From NCBI GenBank assembly GCA_020629715.1, contig JAHDCU010000006.1:124001-188000 (forward strand): a DNA stretch of 64,000 bases. The letters run 5' to 3'. Source of the DNA: Saprospiraceae bacterium. GTDB taxonomy: Bacteria; Bacteroidota; Bacteroidia; Chitinophagales; Saprospiraceae. Positions 42,367 to 50,294 of this stretch are shown here, one piece after another; positions within the stretch are counted from its first letter, which is position 1, and each line of letters opens with the position of its first letter. The notes under the pieces are model-generated. The model saw only the letters and a program-made list of their open reading frames with translations. It did no database searches and was not told the DNA's origin. The position numbers and the translations under genes are program-made.

Positions 42367-45156
42367 TTAATGTGCTTCTAACCAATTTTGGCCCACATCC
42401 ATTCCAATAAGAATAGGTACTTTTATATTGGGTAAAGCATTTTTCATTTCCTTTTCGACTATGGGTTTGATGGTGTCAAGTTCTGATTTCAAAACATCGA
42501 ATACAAGCTCATCATGTACTTGTAGAATCATTTTTGACTCAAATTCTTTTTCCTTGAAAATACGCTGGATCTTGATCATGGCCAATTTGATCATATCAGC
42601 TGCAGTACCTTGTATAGGCGTATTTATCGCCATTCTTTCGGCATTAGATCTTGCCAATGCATTACGAGAGTTGATATCTCTAAGTCCTCTTTTACGCCCA
42701 AGTAGCGTTTTAACATAGCCGTGCTTTCTGGCATATTCTACGGTTTCATCCATATATCGTTTGAGACCTTTGAACTGTAAAAAATAGTTTTCGATAAGCT
42801 CCTTGGCTTCACCTCGACTAATACCAAGTTGTCGGGATAGATTAGTCGATCCAGCACCATAGGTAATGCTAAAGTTGACCGTTTTGGCATTTCTACGCTG
42901 ATCACTAGTGACTTCATCATAAGCTACACCATATACTTTGGCAGCTGTTGCTCTATGGAAGTCTTGACCATTGATAAATGCTTCTAGCATACTATCGTCT
43001 TTACTAATCTCTGCGATGAGTCTAAGTTCTATTTGACTATAATCAGCTGCTAGTAGTATGTGGTTTTCATTTCTTGGTTCAAAAGCTTTTCGAATCTCTC
43101 GTCCCGCATCATCTCTGATTGGGATATTTTGCAAATTGGGATTTTCACTACTGAGTCTTCCGGTAGCAGCCCTGGCTTGATTAAAGCTGCTATGTATGCG
43201 ACCGCTTCTAGGATTGATAAGAAGAGGTAGGGCATCCACATAGGTAGATTTTAACTTAGAGTATTTCCGATATTCTAAAATGTCGTTTACGATATCATGA
43301 TTTTGCGCTAGTTCTGTAAGTTTTTCGACATCCGTGGAGTATTGACCTGAGCTAGTTTTTCGCCAACGATACGGTATTTCTAGCTTTTCAAACAATACTT
43401 GACCCACTTGTCGAGGTGATGAAATATTAAATTCAACTCCCGCTTTCTCGTATATTTTCTCTTTTTGTTTCTCTATTTCTTCTCCGAGTACTGATGAGTA
43501 ATTGTTGAGAAAATCAGGATTGATTCTTACTCCTTCGTATTCAATATCACTTAGCACATGTATGAGAGGTTCTTCTATATCATAGTAGATCTTAGAAAGC
43601 TTATTTTCGTCTAGCTCCTTCTCCATGACTGATTTGAGTTGAAACGTGATGTCCGCGTCTTCACCAGCATATTCTGCTACTTTTTCGATGGCTACATCTC
43701 TCATGCTAAGCTGATTTTTACCTCTCTTTCCGATCAGATTTTCGATGGGTTCCATCTTATATCCGAGGTACGACTCTGATAGATAATCTAGCTTATGTCG
43801 CATATCGGGTTCGCATAGATAATGAGCTATCATGGTATCAAATAATGGTCCTTGTACTCGTATATCATACCATTTTAGGATATTCATGTCGTACTTGATA
43901 TTTTGACCTATCTTAACGATTTTGCGATCTTCTAGGGCTGGTTTTAAATGAGCTATGAGACTTTTGGCTTGTTCCATATCACTAGGTACAGGTATGTAAA
44001 ATGCCTTATGTGCTTCGTATGAAATAGCTATACCTACCAGTTCCACTTGATGGGCATTGAGCCCTGTAGTTTCAGTATCAAAACAAAATTCTTTTTGATG
44101 AAGAAGTGTATCGTTTAACTCTTTGATAGCTTTTACGTCATTAACAAGTACATACTTATGCTCAGTATTGCTTAGGTTTTTATCGACAATAGCGTAAGAT
44201 TTAGATGCAGTTTTTTTCTGCTCTGTGGCTTGACCACTGGATGCTGAGCCAAATAGGCTAGTCTGTTGAGGTGCAGGACTATCATCTCCTAATATAGTTT
44301 TAGCTAGGGTCCGAAATTCTAACTCTTTGAATAATGGAGTGAGAACTTCTTTATTTAGTTCTTCTAATTCATAAAGCTTGGCATCAAATTGTATGGGGAC
44401 GTTGAGATCAATAGTTGCGAGCTCTTTTGAGAGAATGGCTTGATCTTTAAAATTGATGAAATTCTCCTTTTGCTTACCCTTTAGTTGATCTACATTATCC
44501 AAGATGCCTTCCATACTATCATAGGCTTTCAATAGTTTTACGGCAGTCTTTGCACCTACACCCGGTACTCCTGGTATATTATCTACGCTATCTCCTTGAA
44601 GACCGAGTATATCGATGACTTGATCGACTCGTTGTATGTCCCATTTTGTTTTAATCTCTTCTACACCCAGGATATCGACACCATTACCTTGACGAGAGGG
44701 TTTATACATATAGATATTATCTGATACAAGCTGCGCATAATCTTTATCGGGAGTTACCATATATACCGTAAATCCCTCTGTCTCAGCTTGTTTTGCTAAT
44801 GTACCTATGACATCATCTGCTTCATAGTTTTGTACCGTAGCTATTGGTATATTGAAGCCTTTAACTACTTCGTGAATAATGGGTAGTGCCTTGGTGATAT
44901 CTTCTGGCTGCTCCTGTCTATTTGCTTTGTAGGCTGGGTAATTTTCATGACGAAACGTTGGACCTTTGGGGTCAAAAGCTACAGCTATATGACTAGGTTT
45001 TTGATTTTTGATGATATCCCATAGTGTTCGAGTAAATCCGGTGATTGCACTTACATTAAGGCCTTTGGAGTTGATTAATGGTCTATTAATAAATGCGTAA
45101 TGCGCTCTATACACCAGGGCATGGCCATCTAAAAGAAACAATTTTTTTTCTGACAT
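42367..45156 (-). CDS. polA: DNA polymerase I
   Basis: This 929-aa enzyme fills gaps and removes RNA primers. It has the 5' nuclease domain (LFLLDGHALVYRAHYAF, YEADDVIGTLA, GDSVDNIPGVPGVGAKTA), a 3'-5' exonuclease domain with an intact FDTETTGL motif near residue 355, and the family A polymerase domain (RLSSENPNLQNIPIR, AADYSQIELRLIAEIS, RRNAKTVNFSITYGAG, LQVHDELVFDV). Length matches the family. It leads a three-gene unit; a strong terminator separates it from the operon upstream. Confidence 0.98.
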   Translation of the reverse strand: MSEKKLFLLDGHALVYRAHYAFINRPLINSKGLNVSAITGFTRTLWDIIKNQKPSHIAVAFDPKGPTFRHENYPAYKANRQEQPEDITKALPIIHEVVKGFNIPIATVQNYEADDVIGTLAKQAETEGFTVYMVTPDKDYAQLVSDNIYMYKPSRQGNGVDILGVEEIKTKWDIQRVDQVIDILGLQGDSVDNIPGVPGVGAKTAVKLLKAYDSMEGILDNVDQLKGKQKENFINFKDQAILSKELATIDLNVPIQFDAKLYELEELNKEVLTPLFKELEFRTLAKTILGDDSPAPQQTSLFGSASSGQATEQKKTASKSYAIVDKNLSNTEHKYVLVNDVKAIKELNDTLLHQKEFCFDTETTGLNAHQVELVGIAISYEAHKAFYIPVPSDMEQAKSLIAHLKPALEDRKIVKIGQNIKYDMNILKWYDIRVQGPLFDTMIAHYLCEPDMRHKLDYLSESYLGYKMEPIENLIGKRGKNQLSMRDVAIEKVAEYAGEDADITFQLKSVMEKELDENKLSKIYYDIEEPLIHVLSDIEYEGVRINPDFLNNYSSVLGEEIEKQKEKIYEKAGVEFNISSPRQVGQVLFEKLEIPYRWRKTSSGQYSTDVEKLTELAQNHDIVNDILEYRKYSKLKSTYVDALPLLINPRSGRIHSSFNQARAATGRLSSENPNLQNIPIRDDAGREIRKAFEPRNENHILLAADYSQIELRLIAEISKDDSMLEAFINGQDFHRATAAKVYGVAYDEVTSDQRRNAKTVNFSITYGAGSTNLSRQLGISRGEAKELIENYFLQFKGLKRYMDETVEYARKHGYVKTLLGRKRGLRDINSRNALARSNAERMAINTPIQGTAADMIKLAMIKIQRIFKEKEFESKMILQVHDELVFDVLKSELDTIKPIVEKEMKNALPNIKVPILIGMDVGQNWLEAH

Positions 45157-45204
45157 TCTCTCTACTTCAATTTACTTAAGTAAGATAAGCCTAAAACATC
45201 AGCC

Positions 45205-45237
45205 AAAAAAAAAGCCTGACTAAAACTAGTCAGGCTT
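45205..45237 (-). terminator. Strong intrinsic terminator of the sigma-factor operon
   Basis: A perfect 11-bp stem (45212-45222 with 45227-45237), a 4-base loop and a minus-strand T run (45205-45213 on plus are A) lie 24 bases after the DUF3078 stop. Confidence 0.88.
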
Positions 45238-45260
45238 ATCTATTTATTTTGTGGTAAGAC

Positions 45261-46193
45261 TTACTTGATAAAGTTATATGTAAGTCCTACACCGAATTGT
45301 TGCTGTGCATCTGGGCTTTCAAACTCTGCATTTCTAAATACATAAGAAATACCTACACCGATACCATTCCATACATTGAAAGCAAATTTGTTATTCCAAG
45401 TATACTCAAGTAATGAAGGATCATTTTCTTGGTAAGGTGCAAATCCTGAAAGGTAGGTTGTCCATGCAATTTGCTTACCAGCTACGTCAAATGTGCGGAA
45501 ATAATCAACCCTTACCTTAGCCCCAATAGAACCAGTAGACTCGGCAGTAGTCCCATCTGCTGCCCATGCATATCTATAGTTAAATGGGTGTACGACTACA
45601 GTCATGTTTTCGATAGGTAACCAAGTAGCTCCTAAACCAAGGTCAAAAGTACCAGGAGATAAAAAGTTTTCTACTGATGTATTTAGCTCACCTTGAGCAG
45701 ATAATGCAAACTTGTCAGTTAGTTTATAACCTGCTAGAGATGAAACGTTTAGAAGATCGGCAACAGCATTGTCAAATAAGCCATCATCTTCTACACCTGT
45801 ATCAGCATCTGAAAGATCAATATCAGCCCACTGCTTATCGATAGTCAAGGCGTTATTCCAGAATGTTTTTGCAGTTTCTTTATTTAAAAAACCTGTAATA
45901 CCTACATTAAGGCTAGAAGAAGATGCATTTGGGTTAGGAGATCCTACCCAGTTATCATTGCTTGATAGGTCAAATCCTAAGATTCCTGTAAGACCTTTTC
46001 TCCAGCCAGATAATCTATTGATCTGCGTTTGTAGCGTGGCAATTTCAGCTTTTAGAGCTTCTAGTTCTCCTTCTTTTGCGGTTTGCATTGCTGTTTTAGC
46101 TGCTTGGGTTGCTTTCAATTCTTCTAGAGTTTGTGCAAATCCAGTGGCTCCAAAAAGAAGGCATAATGTAAAAATGAAAATGGATTTTCTCAT
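45261..46193 (-). CDS. DUF3078 outer membrane protein with N-terminal coiled coil
   Basis: A signal peptide (RKSIFIFTLCLLFGATGFAQ) is followed by a coiled coil (LEELKATQAAKTAMQTAKEG, EALKAEIATLQTQINRL, residues 22-62) and a DUF3078-like beta barrel (GWRKGLTGILGFDLSSNDNW, FWNNALTIDKQWADIDL, GLGATWLPIENMTVVVHPFN, closing VGLTYNFIK). The coiled coil before the barrel recalls proteins that link the outer membrane to peptidoglycan or form trimers, but that is inference. It is the last gene of the operon ended at 45205. Confidence 0.85.
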   Translation of the reverse strand: MRKSIFIFTLCLLFGATGFAQTLEELKATQAAKTAMQTAKEGELEALKAEIATLQTQINRLSGWRKGLTGILGFDLSSNDNWVGSPNPNASSSSLNVGITGFLNKETAKTFWNNALTIDKQWADIDLSDADTGVEDDGLFDNAVADLLNVSSLAGYKLTDKFALSAQGELNTSVENFLSPGTFDLGLGATWLPIENMTVVVHPFNYRYAWAADGTTAESTGSIGAKVRVDYFRTFDVAGKQIAWTTYLSGFAPYQENDPSLLEYTWNNKFAFNVWNGIGVGISYVFRNAEFESPDAQQQFGVGLTYNFIK

Positions 46194-46229
46194 TGTAAAA
46201 TATTTTGATTTGTTTGATTAATGTTAAGT

Positions 46230-47045
46230 CTAATGAATTGTAATTTTATTTTTAGTCGCTTCACTGAGCGGGAAGATCACAGTTGAGTCTTCAGTTTTTA
46301 TACGTATAGCATTATTACTGATATCGATTATTTGACCTTTGATACCTTCAAAAGTCACAGTATCTCCTACATTAAACTTGTCTTTGATGTAGTAAGACCC
46401 TAAGAAATTAGCTACTACGCTTTTACTAGCGAGCCCATAACCGATAGAGAAAGCCAACACAATACCACCGATGACTATTGAAATATTTTGACTTAAAATT
46501 TCAGTACTTATTTCTGCTTGTTTCAAAGCACTTAGTGCAAAATTGATCACAAGGAAATAGAAAATAAAACTTGCTATAAGATTTGCAGAAGGAATTCCGA
46601 TTGAATTTAGAGCAGTCAAAACAATTTTTCTTATTACTTCGGCAAATAGAACTCCTATCATAAGAATGACTAAAGCCATCAAAATTTTAGGAATGAGTAT
46701 TAGGAGCTCTGATACTATGTTAGTAAGAGCAGGGAGATTGACAATATCCGCTGCAATCACCGCGATGAGTGCTACCAAGAAATAGTAAATGATAGTTGAA
46801 AAAAGACTACTTATTTTTATTTCTACATTGGACTTACTGATGAATTCGATCTCATTAAGTTGATCTCCGATCTTATCTACGCCCACCTTAGCCAAAAGCT
46901 TTTTAATTGCTTTCGTGATGATTTTGGCTATAATAAGCCCAATAATCATGATGATAATCCCTAAAACGATATTTGGAATTCCATTCAAAAAGGAGGATAT
47001 CATCCCAGAGAAGTGCTCATCTTTAATGATGCTGAATAGTTGCAT
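46230..47045 (-). CDS. MscS-like mechanosensitive ion channel
   Basis: This 271-aa membrane protein has about five hydrophobic segments. The first half (IPNIVLGIIIMIIGLIIAKI, VPKILMALVILMIGVLFAEV-like) matches the conserved TM-helix repeat often linked to MscS-like channels; the second half has SIGYGLASKSVVANFLGSYY and YIKDKFNVGDTVTFEGIKGQ, the pore-lining helix and beta-domain entry. It lacks the large C-terminal cage of classical MscS. Gaps of 18 and 36 bases to its neighbours place it in the sigma-factor operon. Confidence 0.85.
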   Translation of the reverse strand: MQLFSIIKDEHFSGMISSFLNGIPNIVLGIIIMIIGLIIAKIITKAIKKLLAKVGVDKIGDQLNEIEFISKSNVEIKISSLFSTIIYYFLVALIAVIAADIVNLPALTNIVSELLILIPKILMALVILMIGVLFAEVIRKIVLTALNSIGIPSANLIASFIFYFLVINFALSALKQAEISTEILSQNISIVIGGIVLAFSIGYGLASKSVVANFLGSYYIKDKFNVGDTVTFEGIKGQIIDISNNAIRIKTEDSTVIFPLSEATKNKITIH

Positions 47046-47063
47046 TCGTTTTATAGTTATTTG

Positions 47064-47300
47064 TTATTTAGTATTAGGATATTTTTTTTCTGTATTTTCT
47101 GGTGAGCTTTTATTCCTTCTAGGATTACCAGACATATAACCAAAAACACCAAGTACTTGTGGTAAGTAGAGTTCAAAGATATTTCCAATAAATTTGATCA
47201 GACCTATAGAACCGTCAACTTTAGATTTAACGTGCTCTTTTTTACTTTCAAATTTATTTACTTGCTCATTTTCAAGAGACTTAAAATTATTAGGTTTCAT
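47064..47300 (-). CDS. Small hydrophilic protein of unknown function
   Basis: The 78-aa protein is charged at both ends and has a single mildly hydrophobic stretch (SIGLIKFIGNIFELYLPQVL, residues 31-50), perhaps an amphipathic helix. There is no signal peptide. Because it lies directly after an ECF sigma gene (15-base gap), an anti-sigma or sigma-modulating role is possible, but no anti-sigma motif is visible. It may also serve the MscS-like channel encoded next. Confidence 0.6.
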   Translation of the reverse strand: MKPNNFKSLENEQVNKFESKKEHVKSKVDGSIGLIKFIGNIFELYLPQVLGVFGYMSGNPRRNKSSPENTEKKYPNTK

Positions 47301-47315
47301 ACAACTATGGTTAAG

Positions 47316-47909
47316 CTATTCCTTATAAATCTCGTAATGAATTTTTTTGAATTTTTGCTTAGCACGTTTGATCTTCATTTTGATCGCACTTTCAGACTTG
47401 GATAGTACTGCGCCTATCTCTTTTATAGACATCTCATCTTGATATTTCATTAGCAAGATGGATTTCACTCCTATCGGTACACGATCCATGATGACTTTGA
47501 GTCGTTCGATATTCATTTCTAATAGAAACTTATCATCGACATCATCGGCAATTTCATGTCCAGTAATATCATCGGCAAAAGAGTTAGGGTTTTTCTTCTT
47601 GCGTCGTATCGTGTCAATACAAAAATTGTAACTAATGGAATACAACCAAGTCGAAAATTTTGATTTTCCGCTGAACTTACTGAGATTCAAAAGGATTTTT
47701 ACGAAAATTTCTTGTACAGCATCTTGTGCTGCGGCCTCATTCTTTAACAAGGAGATGCATTTTCCATATACTTTACCAGAATATCTATTATATAATTGAT
47801 CAAAATATCTAGAATTTTGAGTGGCTAGATATTCTTTTACAATCTCTTCATCTTTCATTTTGCTCAAGGATGTCCCTGAAAGCAAAGCATAAATGAAGTC
47901 AATAAACAT
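47316..47909 (-). CDS. ECF-type RNA polymerase sigma factor
   Basis: The 197-aa protein has sigma-70 region 2 (YFDQLYNRYSGKVYGKCISL, AAAQDAVQEIFVKIL, STWLYSISYNFCIDTIRRKK) and region 4 (VPIGVKSILLMKYQDEMSIK, EIGAVLSKSESAIKMKIKRA). It would direct RNA polymerase to a stress or envelope regulon. The ATG at 47909 is used; an ATG at 47858 (MKDEEIVKEYL) is also plausible. No classical anti-sigma gene follows; instead come the 78-aa protein, an MscS-like channel and a DUF3078 barrel. Confidence 0.92.
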   Translation of the reverse strand: MFIDFIYALLSGTSLSKMKDEEIVKEYLATQNSRYFDQLYNRYSGKVYGKCISLLKNEAAAQDAVQEIFVKILLNLSKFSGKSKFSTWLYSISYNFCIDTIRRKKKNPNSFADDITGHEIADDVDDKFLLEMNIERLKVIMDRVPIGVKSILLMKYQDEMSIKEIGAVLSKSESAIKMKIKRAKQKFKKIHYEIYKE

Positions 47910-47973
47910 TGTTAATTGGTTTTGTTAATGCAAATATGCATTCTATAGACGTGGAATTCTCTAAAAGTATCGT

Positions 47974-48008
47974 AAAAAAAATGAGGTAATGCAAAAAGCA
48001 TTACCTCA
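47974..48008 (-). terminator. Intrinsic terminator of the candidate small RNA
   Basis: A perfect 11-bp stem (47982-47992 with 47998-48008) with a 5-base loop is followed on the minus strand by eight T (A at 47974-47981). There is no T run on the plus strand, so it works in the minus direction only. Confidence 0.8.
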
Positions 48009-48069
48009 ACCCTAACCAAATGAAACCAAATTGTTTTTTCGCATTGTTCCTCTTTGTAGAACAACAAAG
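47974..48069 (-). ncRNA. Candidate small RNA with own promoter and terminator
   Basis: On the minus strand a promoter (TTTG at 48101-48104, 19-base spacer, TACTTTCG at 48074-48081) predicts a start near 48068. The RNA would open with a 6-bp hairpin (48052-48057 with 48064-48069), run through an A/G/T-rich linker and end at a perfect 11-bp stem (47982-47992 with 47998-48008) followed by eight T. No credible gene runs into this terminator on that strand. The predicted length is about 95 nt. Function and family are unknown. Confidence 0.5.
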
Positions 48070-48073
48070 TACT

Positions 48074-48104
48074 CGAAAGTAAAATAATTTAGCCTTTACA
48101 CAAA
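48074..48104 (-). promoter_or_regulatory. Promoter of the candidate small RNA
   Basis: TTTG-N19-TACTTTCG on the minus strand fits the Bacteroidota consensus with one mismatch in the -7 element. Confidence 0.5.
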
Positions 48105-48169
48105 GAAAACTTTGATTAATTTCAACCCCAACAAATTTTCTATTGATACGTATAAATTTAAAATATAAT

Positions 48170-49537
48170 ATGTTGGATCGATTACTCTGCCTTGTTTTTG
48201 CATTAGTAAGTATCACTGCCATTGGGCAAGACGATGAAGCCTTTTTTATAAAATCGATATATGATCATACACTGACTGAAGGAGTTTGCCACCCTTGGCT
48301 GTCTGAAATGTGTACGGATATCGGAGGAAGGTTGAGTGGTTCTGATAATGCCAATAAAGCTACAGATTTTGTCAAATCCAAACTTCTGAGTTTGTCACTG
48401 GATACGGTCTATAAACAACCATGTATGGTGCCTGCTTGGGAAAGAGGTGACTTAGAAATCGTAAAGTATATATCCGATGGAGAGGAATTATCAGCTTCCG
48501 CATTAGGAAACTCTATAGGTACTGGAGGTAAAATCTTAATGGCCGAAGTAATTGAGGTACAATCGCTGGATGAGGTAAGAGAACTTGGTAGAGAAAAGAT
48601 CATGGGAAAGATTGTATTTTATAATCGACCTATGGATCCTAAACAATTGACTACATTTAGTGCTTATGGAGGAGCTGTTGATCAAAGGGTCTTTGGTGCA
48701 ACAGTAGCTGCTGAATATGGTGGAGTTGCAGCTTTGGTACGATCTATGACTCTACGTATAGATGATCATCCACATACCGGGGTGATGTCGTATAAGGGAG
48801 ATTATCCCAAGATACCCGGTCTAGCTATTAGCACATTAGATGCTGATGAGTTGAGTAAAAGATTGGCTAAAGGGAAGGTCAAGATTTCAATACAAAATGA
48901 TGCTAAAGTTTTACCTGAGCGGGAGTCATACAATGTTATTGGTGAAATAAAAGGTACAGAATTTCCAGAAGAGATAATTCTAGTTGGTGGACATTTAGAC
49001 TCTTGGGATATAGGTCAAGGAGCCCACGATGATGGTGCTGGCTGTGCTCATGTGATGCAGGTTATGCATACACTGAAAAAGCTCAATTATAAGCCCAAAA
49101 GAACAATCAGATGCGTCTTATTTATGAATGAAGAAAATGGCCTAGGTGGTGGTAACGAATATGCAAAGGTATCAAATGAAAAGGGAGAATATCATCTCGC
49201 AGCGCTTGAATCAGATGCTGGTGGCTTTACGCCCAGAGGGTTTACATGCGAGGGGGATACCTCGACGTTTAAAAAGTTTTTTATCTCTTTAAATGCATTT
49301 GAGGATATCTTATCGCCATATAACTTGTATATCAAAAAAGGAGGTGGAGGAGCTGACATTAGGCCATTAAAATCTCAAAAAGGATTACTTATAGGGTTTA
49401 GACCTGACTCCCAGCGATACTTTGACTACCATCATACAGCAATTGATAAGATCGATGCTGTAAATAAAAGAGAGTTGGAGTTGGGTGCTGCAGCCATAAC
49501 AAGTTTGGTTTACCTTATAGATCAACACGGGTTATAA
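48170..49537 (+). CDS. Exported M28 peptidase (carboxypeptidase Q-like)
   Basis: The 455-aa protein has a signal peptide (MLDRLLCLVFALVSITAIGQ) and an M28 aminopeptidase/carboxypeptidase domain with an inserted PA-like region. The zinc-site residues lie in VGGHLDSWDIGQGAHDDGAG, FMNEENGLGGG, LESDAGGF and YHHTAIDKID. The early GRLSGSDNANKA segment is typical of the plasma glutamate carboxypeptidase group. It likely trims peptides in the periplasm. I start it at 48170 to obtain a proper signal peptide. hpt follows 9 bases later. Confidence 0.92.
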   Translation: MLDRLLCLVFALVSITAIGQDDEAFFIKSIYDHTLTEGVCHPWLSEMCTDIGGRLSGSDNANKATDFVKSKLLSLSLDTVYKQPCMVPAWERGDLEIVKYISDGEELSASALGNSIGTGGKILMAEVIEVQSLDEVRELGREKIMGKIVFYNRPMDPKQLTTFSAYGGAVDQRVFGATVAAEYGGVAALVRSMTLRIDDHPHTGVMSYKGDYPKIPGLAISTLDADELSKRLAKGKVKISIQNDAKVLPERESYNVIGEIKGTEFPEEIILVGGHLDSWDIGQGAHDDGAGCAHVMQVMHTLKKLNYKPKRTIRCVLFMNEENGLGGGNEYAKVSNEKGEYHLAALESDAGGFTPRGFTCEGDTSTFKKFFISLNAFEDILSPYNLYIKKGGGGADIRPLKSQKGLLIGFRPDSQRYFDYHHTAIDKIDAVNKRELELGAAAITSLVYLIDQHGL

Positions 49538-49546
49538 GTCTTTAAA

Positions 49547-50086
49547 ATGAATAAAATAGAAATAGATGGACTACATTTCATCAAGTACATTGATCAGAAA
49601 GAGATTGGTCAGATAGTCCGTCGGCTAGCGGCTGATATCAAAAGAGAATATGTAGGATCAAGACCTATTGTATTAATCATATTGAAAGGTTCTATTCATT
49701 TTGCATCACAGTTGCTTTTAGAAGCTCAACTTGACTCAGAACTTGTGTTTATAAAAATAAATAGCTACGACGGACTGGACACTTCGGGTAAAATCAATAT
49801 TGAATTAGATATAGCTCAGAATATTGAGAATAGAGATATCTTGATTATTGAGGATATTGTAGATACGGGCACCACTTTGCATCAATATGAGATGACGTTA
49901 AGAGATCGTAAGCCAAAGAGTATCAAAATATGTACTCTGCTAATGAAACCAAGCAAATTACAATACTCAATAGATGTCGCTTTCTGCGGATTGGAGATAG
50001 AAGATAAATTTGTCATTGGCTATGGATTAGACTATAATGAACATGGAAGAAATCTAGCGGATATATACCAATTGAAACAAGAATAA
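49547..50086 (+). CDS. hpt: Hypoxanthine phosphoribosyltransferase
   Basis: Hpt salvages hypoxanthine and guanine with PRPP. The 179-aa protein has the type I PRTase fold with VLIILKGSIHFASQLL (PPi loop), KINSYDGLDTSGKI and the PRPP-binding motif ILIIEDIVDTGTTLHQY near residues 104-120, followed by GYGLDYNEHGRNL. Length is normal. It follows the M28 gene and precedes tRNA-Gln. Confidence 0.95.
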   Translation: MNKIEIDGLHFIKYIDQKEIGQIVRRLAADIKREYVGSRPIVLIILKGSIHFASQLLLEAQLDSELVFIKINSYDGLDTSGKINIELDIAQNIENRDILIIEDIVDTGTTLHQYEMTLRDRKPKSIKICTLLMKPSKLQYSIDVAFCGLEIEDKFVIGYGLDYNEHGRNLADIYQLKQE

Positions 50087-50127
50087 TTTTTTTTTGGAAT
50101 AATTCCCACGGAATATTGTAAATGTTT

Positions 50128-50135
50128 TATTTTTG
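50128..50135 (+). promoter_or_regulatory. -7 promoter element of tRNA-Gln
   Basis: TATTTTTG matches TAnnTTTG and ends 9 bases before the tRNA. No good -33 element at the usual spacing is seen. Confidence 0.45.
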
Positions 50136-50144
50136 CAGTCCAAT

Positions 50145-50214
50145 TGACCCATGGTGTAATGGTAACACAAAGGTTTTTGGTACCTTCGTTCAAGGTTCGA
50201 GTCCTTGTGGGTCA
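50145..50214 (+). tRNA. tRNA-Gln (anticodon TTG)
   Basis: The 70-nt cloverleaf folds fully: acceptor TGACCCA/TGGGTCA (7 bp), D stem GTGT/ACAC with a 7-base loop, anticodon stem AAGGT/ACCTT with loop TTTTGGT (anticodon TTG), 4-base variable loop and T stem CAAGG/CCTTG with TTCGAGT. CCA is not encoded. Confidence 0.96.
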
Positions 50215-50220
50215 ACTTAA

Positions 50221-50246
50221 AGCTCTGCATTAGCAGGGCTTTTTTT
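50221..50246 (+). terminator. Intrinsic terminator of tRNA-Gln
   Basis: An 8-bp stem AGCTCTGC/GCAGGGCT (one G-T pair), loop ATTA and seven T lie 6 bases after the tRNA. Confidence 0.88.
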
Positions 50247-50294
50247 GATTTTGGTCATCCACATTTATCTTGTATTATTATTATCTTTCTTATC

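Noticed and set aside
48001-48222. 73-aa minus-strand frame over the candidate small RNA
   Set aside because: It starts inside the signal-peptide region of the M28 gene, ends in the terminator stem and has no protein-like pattern; the RNA gene explains the region better.
50205-50294. Longer N-terminus for the DUF2142 protein
   Set aside because: It would begin inside tRNA-Gln and run through its terminator; the GTG at 50295 is used instead.
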